Under the pieces are notes generated by a model. The model searched no databases. It was not told the origin of the DNA and worked only from the letters and a program-made list of their open reading frames with translations. 10,275 nt of DNA from Comamonadaceae bacterium (lineage in GTDB: Bacteria > Pseudomonadota > Gammaproteobacteria > Burkholderiales > Burkholderiaceae_C), in assembly GCA_947483455.1 (NCBI GenBank), contig CANKNK010000034.1, positions 1 through 10,275 on the forward strand, in the 5' to 3' direction. Below, piece after piece: positions 1-7,561 of this stretch. The position numbers and the translations under genes were made by a program. Every line of letters starts with the position of its first letter. Position 1 is the stretch's first letter.

Positions 1-808
1 CAAACTCTAACTCTGTGGGGATACCCAGGCCGGCCAGGTCCAGCCCGCGAATACCTCCAAATTCATCGGGCATTGCGCGCCAGGCAGCGCAATTGAACGC
101 CAGATCAGCCAAAGGGTTTCCCAGAGTAGACAACTCCCAGTCGAGTACCGCGATAACGCGCGGCTCGACTGGATGAAACATCAGATTATTGAGCTTGAAG
201 TCGCCGTGCACCAAGGCTCTGACGTTTTCTTCGGGCACATTGTCCGAAAGCCATGCAATCAAGGTGTCAAGTTCGTGATTTTCATGGGTTTTCGAATTCA
301 TCCACTGCTGGCGCCAACGAGCCACCTGCCGCTGAAAATAGTTGCCCGTCTTGCCGTAGTCATCCAGGCCCAAAGTACTGGTATTTAGGCTGTGCAATAC
401 CGCCATCACGCGCGCCATTTCGAGGTAAATATCACGCCGCTCGGACGGCGCGATACCAGGCAGCGTAGCGTCACCAAAGATTCGCCCATCCAATCGTTCC
501 ATCAAGTAAAAGGGGGTGCCCACGATATCCGGCGCAGCGCAATAGAGTACGGTCTTGGGTACTGGTAAATCACTGTGCATTAGCGCAGTCATCACCCGAT
601 ACTCCCGGTCTATTGCATGCGCTGAAGGCAGTAAGTCCCCGTCGGGTTGACGTCGCAAAACGAAGCGACGGTCATCTATGTCCACGAAGTAGGTAGGATT
701 CGATTGCCCTGCGCCTCCGACCGGAGCTACATGCAAGGACCCAGCCAATCCCTTAACATGGGCATGCAGGTAGCGTTCCAGCGCTAACTGGAATTGATCT
801 GACCTCAA
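1..808 (-). CDS. ACAD10/LvaA-like phosphotransferase (APH fold), 3' end outside window
   Basis: Partial kinase of the aminoglycoside-phosphotransferase superfamily; about 269 residues are visible and the family usually runs to about 340-360. I translated it by hand because it has no stop in the window. The catalytic-loop motif HGDFKLNN lies near residues 201-208 (Asp203 the likely base) and the metal-binding LDWE near 222-225 (Asp223). An N-terminal nucleotide-loop-like stretch (VGGAGQSNPTY) lies near residues 29-39, followed by FVLRRQP. Family knowledge: such proteins occur next to or fused with acyl-CoA dehydrogenases (ACAD10/11), and LvaA of the levulinate pathway phosphorylates 4-hydroxyacyl-CoA. 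The start is TTG at 808-806: an in-frame TAG lies just upstream at 823-821, and the first in-frame ATG is about 70 codons later, inside the fold. It overlaps the CoA-transferase stop by 4 bases, implying translational coupling. A hydroxyacyl-CoA kinase role is inference; the family is secure. Confidence 0.9.
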   Translation of the reverse strand, partial: MRSDQFQLALERYLHAHVKGLAGSLHVAPVGGAGQSNPTYFVDIDDRRFVLRRQPDGDLLPSAHAIDREYRVMTALMHSDLPVPKTVLYCAAPDIVGTPFYLMERLDGRIFGDATLPGIAPSERRDIYLEMARVMAVLHSLNTSTLGLDDYGKTGNYFQRQVARWRQQWMNSKTHENHELDTLIAWLSDNVPEENVRALVHGDFKLNNLMFHPVEPRVIAVLDWELSTLGNPLADLAFNCAAWRAMPDEFGGIRGLDLAGLGIPTELEF

Positions 809-2046
809 ATCACACCTGCACTACGAAGAGCCTCAAAACGCTCAGCGGTGATACCAAGCCATTGCACATAGACTTCGTGGTTATGCTCTCCGATCTGTGG
901 AACCGATCCCTGGGTCCGCGGCGGCGTGCCAGAAAGCTTCATGGGAGAACCGAATACCTCGACATTCACTTTCCCAAAAGGAACTTGCACAAACATTTGG
1001 CGTGCCCGCAGATGGGCATCCGCGACCACCTCATCGATGCGCTTAATGGGAGTCAGGGCGATGCGACTCCCCGCCATGGCCTCGAGCTCCGCTTTGGTAC
1101 GGTGGGCAAACCAACGTTCAAGAATCGGCTTGATCCGTCTTTCATAGATAGCGTCTTCAAACCTCTTGGCCATGGTGTCAATTTCTGGGTCGTCGGCTAA
1201 AGCGGGTTCACCAAAAATTTCGCAACTGTCGCGCCAAAGCTTGTCGGTATAGCTGCCAAAGAACACGAAACCATCTTTGCAAGCGTACTGTCCATAAGGT
1301 CTTGCAAAAGGATGGTCGTTGCCAAGGGGCTCCGCTACTTTTCCGTCCACCGTATAGTTGACAATAGCGCTCTCGGTCAGCGTAACTACCGAGTCCTGCT
1401 GTGAGATATCGACCCGCTGCCCAAGACCACTGCGATCCACATCACGCAATGCGGCCAAGGTGCCAATCGTGGCGTAAAAGGATGCAGCGAGATCGCCCAG
1501 AATGCTCCCCACCCGAATCGGCGGAGCGTCCCGCTCCCCGTTCATGGACCACAGCCCACCTGCCGCCTGCGCAGTGCTATCGTAGGAGGGACGTAATGAA
1601 TGGGGACCTTCATGTCCGAATCCACTGATGCAGGTGTAAATGAGGCGTGGATTTATCGCTTTTAAGGTGTCCCATCCCAGACCCAATTTATCCATGGTGC
1701 CCGGCCGAAAGTTTTCTATCAACACATCCGCTTTAGCCGCAAGCTCCAATAGCATGCGTTTACCCTCTGGATGTTTGAGATCCAGACTGATGCCGAGTTT
1801 GTGCCGGTTGTATTGCGCAAAATAGCCACTGCCCGCATCGGCACCGTCTGCATCATGTAGCCGGGGTGGGAAACTACGGACATAGTCAGCATCGCTGGGA
1901 TGCTCAATCTTGATGACAGTAGCCCCGAGGTCTGCCAACATCATGGCGCAATACGGGCCCGCCACCACGCGGGTAATATCCAGAACAAAAATACCTGCCA
2001 ATGTATCGGTACGTTTCGCTTGCGAAGGGTCACTTGTCATGGTCAT
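805..2046 (-). CDS. CaiB/BaiF family (family III) CoA-transferase
   Basis: Complete 413-residue cytoplasmic enzyme, the usual length for family III CoA-transferases, which move CoA between carboxylic acids through an enzyme-bound acyl anhydride. The N-terminal hallmark runs from about residue 21 (VLDITRVVAGPYCAMMLADL) through GATVIKIEHP at 41-50. ENFRPG lies at 111-116. The GD pair at 184-185 matches the position of the catalytic aspartate in formyl-CoA transferase and CaiB, so Asp185 is the likely nucleophile. The start at 2046 is preferred over the ATG two codons later because AAGGA ends 7 bases before it. It follows the DsbA-like gene by 10 bases and overlaps the kinase gene by 4. In this context it probably activates an organic acid derived from the imported compound, using succinyl-CoA or a similar donor; substrate and donor cannot be read. 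Racemases of the AMACR type share the fold, but the adjoining kinase favours a transferase. Confidence 0.93.
   Translation of the reverse strand: MTMTSDPSQAKRTDTLAGIFVLDITRVVAGPYCAMMLADLGATVIKIEHPSDADYVRSFPPRLHDADGADAGSGYFAQYNRHKLGISLDLKHPEGKRMLLELAAKADVLIENFRPGTMDKLGLGWDTLKAINPRLIYTCISGFGHEGPHSLRPSYDSTAQAAGGLWSMNGERDAPPIRVGSILGDLAASFYATIGTLAALRDVDRSGLGQRVDISQQDSVVTLTESAIVNYTVDGKVAEPLGNDHPFARPYGQYACKDGFVFFGSYTDKLWRDSCEIFGEPALADDPEIDTMAKRFEDAIYERRIKPILERWFAHRTKAELEAMAGSRIALTPIKRIDEVVADAHLRARQMFVQVPFGKVNVEVFGSPMKLSGTPPRTQGSVPQIGEHNHEVYVQWLGITAERFEALRSAGVI
815..817 (-). promoter_or_regulatory. weak ribosome binding site deciding the TTG start of the phosphotransferase
   Basis: On the minus strand an AGG core (within GCAGG) lies 6 bases before the TTG at 808-806. 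It sits inside the last codons of the CoA-transferase gene. It is weak on its own, so re-initiation by ribosomes finishing the upstream gene is probably what drives expression. Confidence 0.4.
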
Positions 2047-2053
2047 ATTCGAA

Positions 2054-2058
2054 TCCTT
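2054..2058 (-). promoter_or_regulatory. ribosome binding site of the CoA-transferase
   Basis: AAGGA on the minus strand, 7 bases before the ATG at 2046. It overlaps the TAA stop of the upstream DsbA-like gene, which favours coupled translation and supports the first of two closely spaced ATG codons. Confidence 0.7.
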
Positions 2059-2674
2059 ACCAGCCGCCAGAAGTTAGCCATTCATCTACCAGCTCAAGCC
2101 GGTCCGATCCCCAGAATTTCTCTTCACCCACGATAAAAAAGGGCGAGCCAAAAACTCCTTTGTCCAGCGAAGCGGCCACGGCATCGCGCAGGTCAGTGCG
2201 CGCCTGGTCGCTTTCAATGCCGGCCAGCAATTCTTGTGCGTCTACACCGATAGTGGCCCCAAGCGCCGCCACCTGCTGCGGCGCACTCAGATCAACACCG
2301 TCGCGCCAGTAGCTTGAAAAAGCCGCGCGCGCGAATTGCGCTTCCTGGCCCACACGATGCCTGCGCACCCAATAAAACCCACGCGCCGCCGCGCGCGGAT
2401 CCATCATCGGATCTGTAACCTTACGGCTAAGCTGCAAACCATGCCGCCGCGCATAGCGCGCGGTATCGCGAATGACGTATTCACCCTTTAGCGGCGTATC
2501 CAACAGCGGCTTGAGACCCATCGTTTTCATGACCGATACACCCAAAAGCATGCTGTGCCACCGAACTTCCCGCCCATGAAGCGCCGCCAACGCGTCGATT
2601 CGCAGGCTTGCAAAGTAACCGTACATCGACAGGAAGTCGAAGTAAAAATCAATTGGTGGGTTGGTGTTCTGCAT
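2057..2674 (-). CDS. DsbA-family protein, 2-hydroxychromene-2-carboxylate isomerase type (kappa-GST-like)
   Basis: Complete 205-residue protein with no signal peptide, so probably cytoplasmic. The N-terminal strand FDFLSMYGY (residues 12-20) corresponds to the family's FDF-S-PY motif, with Ser16 at the position that contacts glutathione in HCCA isomerase and kappa-class GSTs. There is no CXXC, so it is not a disulfide oxidase. Near the C-terminus GVFGSPFFIV places the cis-proline at Pro178, followed by the typical FWGSDRLE. Characterised members perform glutathione-dependent cis-trans isomerisation in aromatic degradation, but many relatives have unknown substrates. One oddity is that the usual Pro after the active Ser is Met17. 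It lies 11 bases after the ATPase gene with only a weak ribosome site, so it is probably coupled. Its role here, perhaps isomerising or conjugating an intermediate, is unknown; the family assignment is firm. Confidence 0.87.
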   Translation of the reverse strand: MQNTNPPIDFYFDFLSMYGYFASLRIDALAALHGREVRWHSMLLGVSVMKTMGLKPLLDTPLKGEYVIRDTARYARRHGLQLSRKVTDPMMDPRAAARGFYWVRRHRVGQEAQFARAAFSSYWRDGVDLSAPQQVAALGATIGVDAQELLAGIESDQARTDLRDAVAASLDKGVFGSPFFIVGEEKFWGSDRLELVDEWLTSGGW

Positions 2675-2685
2675 ACTACAGTCGA

Positions 2686-4185
2686 TTAGTGAATGGCTGC
2701 GTACATGATCTTTTCTTCATTGGCTTCCGTCGCAGAATACTCTTCAACTACTTTGCCCATGCGTTGCACCAGGATGCGATCCGAGAGGGCCATGATTTCA
2801 GGCAAATAGGAGGATATAACCACCACGGCCTTGCCTTCGTCCGCAAGACGATTGATCAGATCGTGGATTTCGGTAATAGCGCCAACATCCACACCTCTTG
2901 TGGGTTCGTCAAAAATAATGATTTGCGGGTCTTGCACCAGTGACTTCGCAATTACCACTTTCTGCTGATTTCCACCAGACAGTTCAATCGCCTTAACGTC
3001 CTTGCTGATGGCGCGCACATTAAGACGCTTGATCCAATGTTCGCCAACCTCCGCAGCTTCTTTTCTGGAGACTAAAAATCGACTCCCACCCAGCTTAGCC
3101 AACAGACCCAAATAGATATTGTCGGCAATGGACTTGGTTTCGAAAAATCCCTCAATTTTGCGGTCTTCGGTGACATAGGCAATGCCATCACGTATGGCAG
3201 AGGCAGGCACGAAATAGCGCACAGGCTTGCCATTGAGCAATACCTCGCCACCGTGCATGAAGTCACGCTTGATGATGCCCGCAACCACCTTAAATGTCTC
3301 GGTTCGGCCGGAACCCACTAAACCAAATACACCGGTGACCTGGCCTGCAAAAACTGAGAGCGAGTTATTCTTCACCATAGCTGCCATGCGCAGGTTTTGC
3401 ACGGACAAAACCCGCTTACCTTGACGCCGAACAAAAGTCTTACGTTGTCCGTAAAGCGTCTGCGACAGATCACGGCCTACCATCGCTTGCACAATGCGCT
3501 CGCGATCAAACTTGGAGGCCATATCCGTTACGACATGCTTTCCGTCGCGCAAAATCGTAATCCGGTCAGACACTAAAAGTGCCTCCTCCAAGGCGTGGGA
3601 AATGAAAATCACCGACACGCCACGCGCTTTGAGTTTAAAGACCAGATCAAAGAAGTATTTCTTTTCCTCAGGCGTCAGGCTTGCGGTGGGTTCGTCAAAG
3701 ATGATGACTTTTGCTTCATGCAGCACGGCGCGGGCAATTTCAACCATCTGTTTTTTGGCCGCACCAAGCAAGCTAACTTGGGCAGTAGGGTCCACATCGA
3801 ACTGCAATGATTGCAAAAATTGTTGCGCAGAAATATAGATGCCACGCAGACGGTTGAAAAATTTCTCTTGGCCTAGAAACAGGTTTTGCGCCACCGTCAT
3901 GGTGGGCACTAAAGCGCTTTCTTGAAACACCATGGCCACGCCCATTTGGAGCGCATCGTTAGGGGTCTGCGGACTAACGACTTCACCGTCCACCAGCATT
4001 TGCCCCGAACTCAGTTGCACCACACCGGCCATCACCTTGGTCAGTGTAGATTTTCCCGCCCCGTTTTCACCAATGATTGAATGGATTTCACCTGTTAATA
4101 ACGTGAAGTCGACGTCCTCAATAGCGGGTATGCCAGCATAGCGCTTGGTGGCCTTGCGCAACTCCAAAATAGGCGTGGAATTCAT
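2686..4185 (-). CDS. CUT2 (ribose/galactose-type) sugar ABC transporter ATP-binding protein, two cassettes
   Basis: Complete 499-residue energising subunit, the usual size for RbsA/MglA/XylG-type ATPases. Cassette 1 has Walker A GENGAGKST at 39-47, Q-loop Gln88, Walker B IIFDEP at 161-166 and switch His197. Its signature is degenerate (SLLGAAKKQ at 138-146). Cassette 2 has a modified Walker A GLVGSGRTE at 288-296 with Arg in place of Lys, a canonical signature LSGGNQQK at 402-409 and Walker B IIFDEP at 423-428. The cassette 2 arrangement is typical of the family; head-to-tail pairing should leave one full and one weakened ATP site. It should sit on the cytoplasmic face of the heterodimeric permease made by the two permease genes upstream. 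The ATG overlaps the stop of the propeller gene (ATGA). The solute is unknown, so no specific gene symbol is given. Confidence 0.96.
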   Translation of the reverse strand: MNSTPILELRKATKRYAGIPAIEDVDFTLLTGEIHSIIGENGAGKSTLTKVMAGVVQLSSGQMLVDGEVVSPQTPNDALQMGVAMVFQESALVPTMTVAQNLFLGQEKFFNRLRGIYISAQQFLQSLQFDVDPTAQVSLLGAAKKQMVEIARAVLHEAKVIIFDEPTASLTPEEKKYFFDLVFKLKARGVSVIFISHALEEALLVSDRITILRDGKHVVTDMASKFDRERIVQAMVGRDLSQTLYGQRKTFVRRQGKRVLSVQNLRMAAMVKNNSLSVFAGQVTGVFGLVGSGRTETFKVVAGIIKRDFMHGGEVLLNGKPVRYFVPASAIRDGIAYVTEDRKIEGFFETKSIADNIYLGLLAKLGGSRFLVSRKEAAEVGEHWIKRLNVRAISKDVKAIELSGGNQQKVVIAKSLVQDPQIIIFDEPTRGVDVGAITEIHDLINRLADEGKAVVVISSYLPEIMALSDRILVQRMGKVVEEYSATEANEEKIMYAAIH

Positions 4186-5279
4186 TGGGTTAACTCCTTT
4201 TCGGTTTGGGCGATATCTATGCGCAGCAGACGCTTACTGCCTTTTGACACAACATACAGATATCCACCACATTCAGCGGCTGCGGAGATGCCATGGTTCT
4301 TTCCATCAAAGCGGCTGTGCAAGGAATAGCGCACCAAGCCCTGCGCATCAAAGCGCACTACCAATCCATAGGAGCGTGGCGGCGCCCAGGGCTTTACTAC
4401 GCCCATCATCTTGAGTTGGGCGCCCTGCATGGGCTCTAAAAACGTGTTGCCAGAGTTCAGCGCAGGCGCAATCCAATAAGCCGGGTCGATCTCCGCGATC
4501 ATGCGCTTTCGGTACGTGGGTTCACGCAACACGAACTCCACCAACTGGGTGCGCAAAATGAAGCAAGTCAACCAGGCGCCACCACCGGTCGCTGGAACGA
4601 TTCTGGATGGATAACCCGGCAAGTCATCCGTGACCGACACGGGACGCGCACCTGCTTCGATGCCTACCACGTGGTGTTTCCAGCTCTCGCTAACCCATAG
4701 TTGGTTGTCGATGGAGCAGACTCCAAATGCGTAGTGCAAATTCTCGGCCAGCAGTTTCCCGTCTCCGGTTTGGGGGTTGAGCTCAAACACGCGCCCCGTT
4801 TTGCCCAGACTCATGAGGTCGCGCTTCCACTGCGCGTAGTCCAGCTCGGTTGAACCATCTGTAACCATCAACGCGCCATTGGGGCCAATTGCAATCGCAT
4901 TGACCGCACAAAGCGCATGGCCGTTGATGACGCGCCAATGCTTGCCGTGGTGTACGCCGCCTTCAATGCGAAGCTCTTTTCCATCGATGGCAAGCGCAAA
5001 CCCGCCACCTGGCATGCAGGCCAATGCCGTAATCGTGCCCTGTGCCTGTAGCACTTCCTGAAGGCCCTCAGGTAATACCTGCAACACCTTGGCGCCATCC
5101 GTCACAAAAACGGCTGCACCATCCGTTGCCAGATCTTCCGGCGCCTCCAGGGTGGCTAACACGCGTGCATCCTCGATATAGCGATTGGACTTTAGCGCGC
5201 CATCAAACACCGGCACCGTAATTGACGCACTGCCACGACCCAACTGCCGGTCTATCCATTCAGTAATTGCGGTGATCAT
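4182..5279 (-). CDS. stand-alone strictosidine-synthase/SMP-30-like beta-propeller, apparently missing metal ligands
   Basis: Complete 365-residue protein without a signal peptide, so cytoplasmic. Repeated blade-like stretches (APEDLATDG near 46-54, AIGPNGALMVTDG near 130-142, DNQLWVSES near 191-199) indicate a six-blade propeller of the SMP-30/strictosidine synthase/paraoxonase superfamily. Stretch by stretch it parallels the propeller fused to the permease encoded just upstream, including the PTYRKRM insertion (254-260) that matches PSFRRRM there. Of the expected metal ligands Glu48 is kept, but the FPNG asparagine is Phe185 and the PDN aspartate is Ser225, so lactonase activity is doubtful. 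The start is ATG 5279 rather than the ATG at 5336: it forms an ATGA overlap with the upstream stop, has AAGGA 6 bases before it, and the extra 19 residues read through the upstream gene's end. It may be a binding or regulatory subunit, or act on another substrate; this is inference. Confidence 0.87.
   Translation of the reverse strand: MITAITEWIDRQLGRGSASITVPVFDGALKSNRYIEDARVLATLEAPEDLATDGAAVFVTDGAKVLQVLPEGLQEVLQAQGTITALACMPGGGFALAIDGKELRIEGGVHHGKHWRVINGHALCAVNAIAIGPNGALMVTDGSTELDYAQWKRDLMSLGKTGRVFELNPQTGDGKLLAENLHYAFGVCSIDNQLWVSESWKHHVVGIEAGARPVSVTDDLPGYPSRIVPATGGGAWLTCFILRTQLVEFVLREPTYRKRMIAEIDPAYWIAPALNSGNTFLEPMQGAQLKMMGVVKPWAPPRSYGLVVRFDAQGLVRYSLHSRFDGKNHGISAAAECGGYLYVVSKGSKRLLRIDIAQTEKELTQ
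4194..4200 (-). promoter_or_regulatory. strong ribosome binding site of the ABC ATPase
   Basis: AAAGGAG on the minus strand, 8 bases before the ATG at 4185. It is the best Shine-Dalgarno match in the window and lies inside the last codons of the propeller gene. It confirms the start and suggests high translation of the ATPase. Confidence 0.8.
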
Positions 5280-7477
5280 GCGGCGTCCTTGGTATTTTTT
5301 GCAGCCTTCGCCCAGCGCCATTCGTATTGCGCCCAATTTGGATCAACCCCTTCGAGCTTGAGACGCCCTATGCGGTTATTCATGATTCCACCCAAATAGA
5401 GGTGGCCGCGGTGCTCGCGCATGGAGGTGATCATGGGGTGGTTTTCACCTCCTAGGTCCCACATCGTCTCCAAGATTTCACCGGTTTCACTGAACTTCAA
5501 TACACAGCCCGTGTTGATATTGGGAAATAGCCATTCGTCGCGCGGCACCTGCTTCGCCATCCGGCGACGAAAGCTAGGCATCTTCCAAGCCAGATCCATC
5601 GCGGGACATCGCATACCTACCAGTGACATCCAGTAGTGACCATCGGAGGAGTTATTGATGTTGTCCGGAAAGCCTGGCAGATTGTCTAGTACGATTTCGG
5701 TAGTGCCAGCCTTTGGCCCCTGGTACCAATGACGTTTAACGGTGCAACCCCAGGTTTCAGCAAATAGAAAACTTTGACCGTCACTTGCGATGCAAACCCC
5801 ATTAGGGAAAATCAAATTATCAATAACCGTATGGGTCTTCTTGGTATTGGTGTTGTAACAAATGATCCGGCCATTGCCCCGCGCCTCCAATCCATCTGTC
5901 GCCCACTCGTGCATTTCGTAGCGCACCGTAGCTTCCGAAAAGAAAATCAAGCCGTCATCGGTGATGTCTAAATCATCGGCTAATCGCAGGCGGCTATCGT
6001 CATTGATAGACTTGAAATTTCGATTCGTTTCATCGGTGATTTTTACTACTTCCCGATCAGGCGTCACCATGTACAGGCCCATACCACCTATGCAAACATA
6101 AAGGTTGTCCTCTCGGTCAAACGCCATCCCTAAGGGCGTTCCACCGATATGCGCGAAGATCTCCATCTCTTCATAATCGGGCGCCAGGAACCGAATGATG
6201 TCGCCGTGCCGCGATCCTGCATACAAATGGTCGTTGCGGTCCAGGATCACATCCTCGGGGCCTTCAATACGTCCCAATCCGATCGGCCGTGCCGGCCGCA
6301 GCTTGTCGTTGAGCGCCCATTCGGTACCTGCTTTGGGGTCGCACGATGGTGCGGGCGGCATGCCATGGTAAGTCGGGCTGACATACACTTTGTTTACGAT
6401 GCGATGCTTGTTTTTAAGCCACCGAATATCCACTACGGCTGCTAACAAAAGAATCGCTGCCAGAACCATACGGTTATAGCCACCGTCTAGGCCAGTAGAG
6501 GTCAAGCCATTAACGATTAATAAGACAATGAGCGTGCCTACCAACGCTTTGGCCACGGAACCTTTTCCGCCACCTAGGCTAATTCCCCCAAGTACTGCTG
6601 CGGTCAACACCGTAACCTCTAGGCCCACGCCAATATCGCCCCCTGCGGTGGATAAGCGCGATGCAAAAAATACACCGCCTAGGGCCGTCAGCACCCCGCT
6701 CGCTACATAGCAACTGGCGACGGTTTTGCGTACGGCAATGCCTGTGTTGTAGGCCGAACGGCGCGATCCCCCGATAGCCGTAATATGCCAGCCAGCGCGC
6801 AAACGCGTTATGAATATGTGACCAAATATGGCTACTGCGGCATAGACCCAAACCACTGTAGGCACACCAATCCAGGCCCCCGCGCCAACAAAATCCCAGG
6901 TTGCGGAATCAGGCATGCTTCCCGCAATGGCAGTTGCATACTCTGTCGTCAAGATGTCGTACAAAGCGCGATACACAATGAGGGTGATCAAGGTAGTCAA
7001 AAATGCGCGCAGGCGAAAGTATCCAATCAACACGCCGTTGACCGCGCCCAGCAAGGCCCCAAAAATCACCGTTATCGCAACCGCGGCAGCGACCGGAAGT
7101 TTCAATAGATGCATGCAATACAGCGCACAGAAGTTCGTGAGTGCGAACATAGAGCCCACTGAAAGGTCAATGCCGCCCACAATCATCACCAGCGCCATAC
7201 CCAACACGATGAATCCAATTTCTCCGGCTTGGCGACCGGTATCAGCCAGATTGGTCGGACCAAAGAAATTGGGCAATATTTGCGAAAGCGCCAAGGCCAC
7301 CATGAACAGAACCGCAACCGGAATAGCCGTTTCCATCCATCGCTTAGCGAGCAGTTCGCCCAGCATGTGATCTGGCCAATACGTAAAGCGCCAGCGGTTG
7401 AGTCTGTCCTCAAAAGTTTCGTGCAGTACAGCCTTTGGGGGAATGCCGCTTGAAGTCTGTGAAGCTGTGTGAATCAT
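5276..7477 (-). CDS. fusion: CUT2 ABC permease + strictosidine-synthase/SMP-30-like propeller (putative lactonase)
   Basis: Complete 733-residue fusion, about twice the length of a normal permease. Residues 1-50 are a soluble N-terminal extension. Residues 51-355 are a ribose-type permease with many hydrophobic segments and the hallmarks GGIDLSVGS (101-109) and LGGISLGGGKG (296-306). After a polar, proline-containing linker (about 356-400), residues 401-710 form a six-blade propeller related to strictosidine synthase, APMAP and gluconolactonase. Its apparent metal ligands are kept: Glu408 in GPED, Asn559 in FPNG, and Asp605-Asn606 in PGFPDN. RbsC-type permeases have a cytoplasmic C-terminus, so the enzyme should lie at the inner mouth of the channel and may hydrolyse an incoming lactone. 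Met373, the only start candidate in the linker, has no ribosome site, which supports a true fusion. It pairs with the 327-residue permease upstream. The ATG at 7477 has only a weak ribosome site. Families are secure; activity is inferred. Confidence 0.93.
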   Translation of the reverse strand: MIHTASQTSSGIPPKAVLHETFEDRLNRWRFTYWPDHMLGELLAKRWMETAIPVAVLFMVALALSQILPNFFGPTNLADTGRQAGEIGFIVLGMALVMIVGGIDLSVGSMFALTNFCALYCMHLLKLPVAAAVAITVIFGALLGAVNGVLIGYFRLRAFLTTLITLIVYRALYDILTTEYATAIAGSMPDSATWDFVGAGAWIGVPTVVWVYAAVAIFGHIFITRLRAGWHITAIGGSRRSAYNTGIAVRKTVASCYVASGVLTALGGVFFASRLSTAGGDIGVGLEVTVLTAAVLGGISLGGGKGSVAKALVGTLIVLLIVNGLTSTGLDGGYNRMVLAAILLLAAVVDIRWLKNKHRIVNKVYVSPTYHGMPPAPSCDPKAGTEWALNDKLRPARPIGLGRIEGPEDVILDRNDHLYAGSRHGDIIRFLAPDYEEMEIFAHIGGTPLGMAFDREDNLYVCIGGMGLYMVTPDREVVKITDETNRNFKSINDDSRLRLADDLDITDDGLIFFSEATVRYEMHEWATDGLEARGNGRIICYNTNTKKTHTVIDNLIFPNGVCIASDGQSFLFAETWGCTVKRHWYQGPKAGTTEIVLDNLPGFPDNINNSSDGHYWMSLVGMRCPAMDLAWKMPSFRRRMAKQVPRDEWLFPNINTGCVLKFSETGEILETMWDLGGENHPMITSMREHRGHLYLGGIMNNRIGRLKLEGVDPNWAQYEWRWAKAAKNTKDAA
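5286..5290 (-). promoter_or_regulatory. ribosome binding site deciding the start of the stand-alone propeller
   Basis: AAGGA on the minus strand, 6 bases before the ATG at 5279 and inside the last codons of the fusion gene. It selects the overlapping ATGA start over the ATG 57 bases upstream. Confidence 0.7.
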
Positions 7478-7504
7478 GGTGTCGTCTCAACGGGTACCGC
7501 TGAC

Positions 7505-7533
7505 CCCTCGCCGAACGGAGCGTCCGGCTCGGG
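7505..7533 (-). promoter_or_regulatory. stable RNA hairpin in the leader of the permease-lactonase fusion
   Basis: In the minus-strand transcript GCCGGACG (7528-7521) and CGUUCGGC (7517-7510) form an 8-pair stem, with one G-U pair and a 3-base loop CUC. Outside it, GA faces GA, a tandem mismatch that can pair in sheared form, and CCC then faces GGG. No U-run follows, so it is unlikely to be a terminator. It ends 27 bases before the ATG at 7477 and could protect the upstream message end or tune translation of the fusion. I found it by hand pairing; no energy was computed. Confidence 0.55.
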
Positions 7534-7561
7534 CATCTAAGGCATTTACAAATTGGAAAGT

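Noticed and set aside
862..1200. Plus-strand open frame of 112 codons opposite the CoA-transferase gene
   Set aside because: Lies wholly inside a well-supported CaiB-family gene, has no recognisable domain and is a typical shadow frame. The same applies to plus-strand frames at 2001-2312, 2608-2943, 3494-3838, 6915-7370, 7845-8165 and 9214-9627.
5277..5336. Longer start (ATG 5336) for the stand-alone propeller
   Set aside because: The extra 19 residues read across the end of the fusion gene in another frame. The ATGA overlap at 5279 with AAGGA 6 bases upstream is the better start.
6359..6361. Internal ATG (Met373 of the fusion) as start of a separate lactonase gene
   Set aside because: There is no Shine-Dalgarno sequence before it, and the frame runs unbroken from the last membrane segment through the linker, so a single fused protein is the simpler reading.
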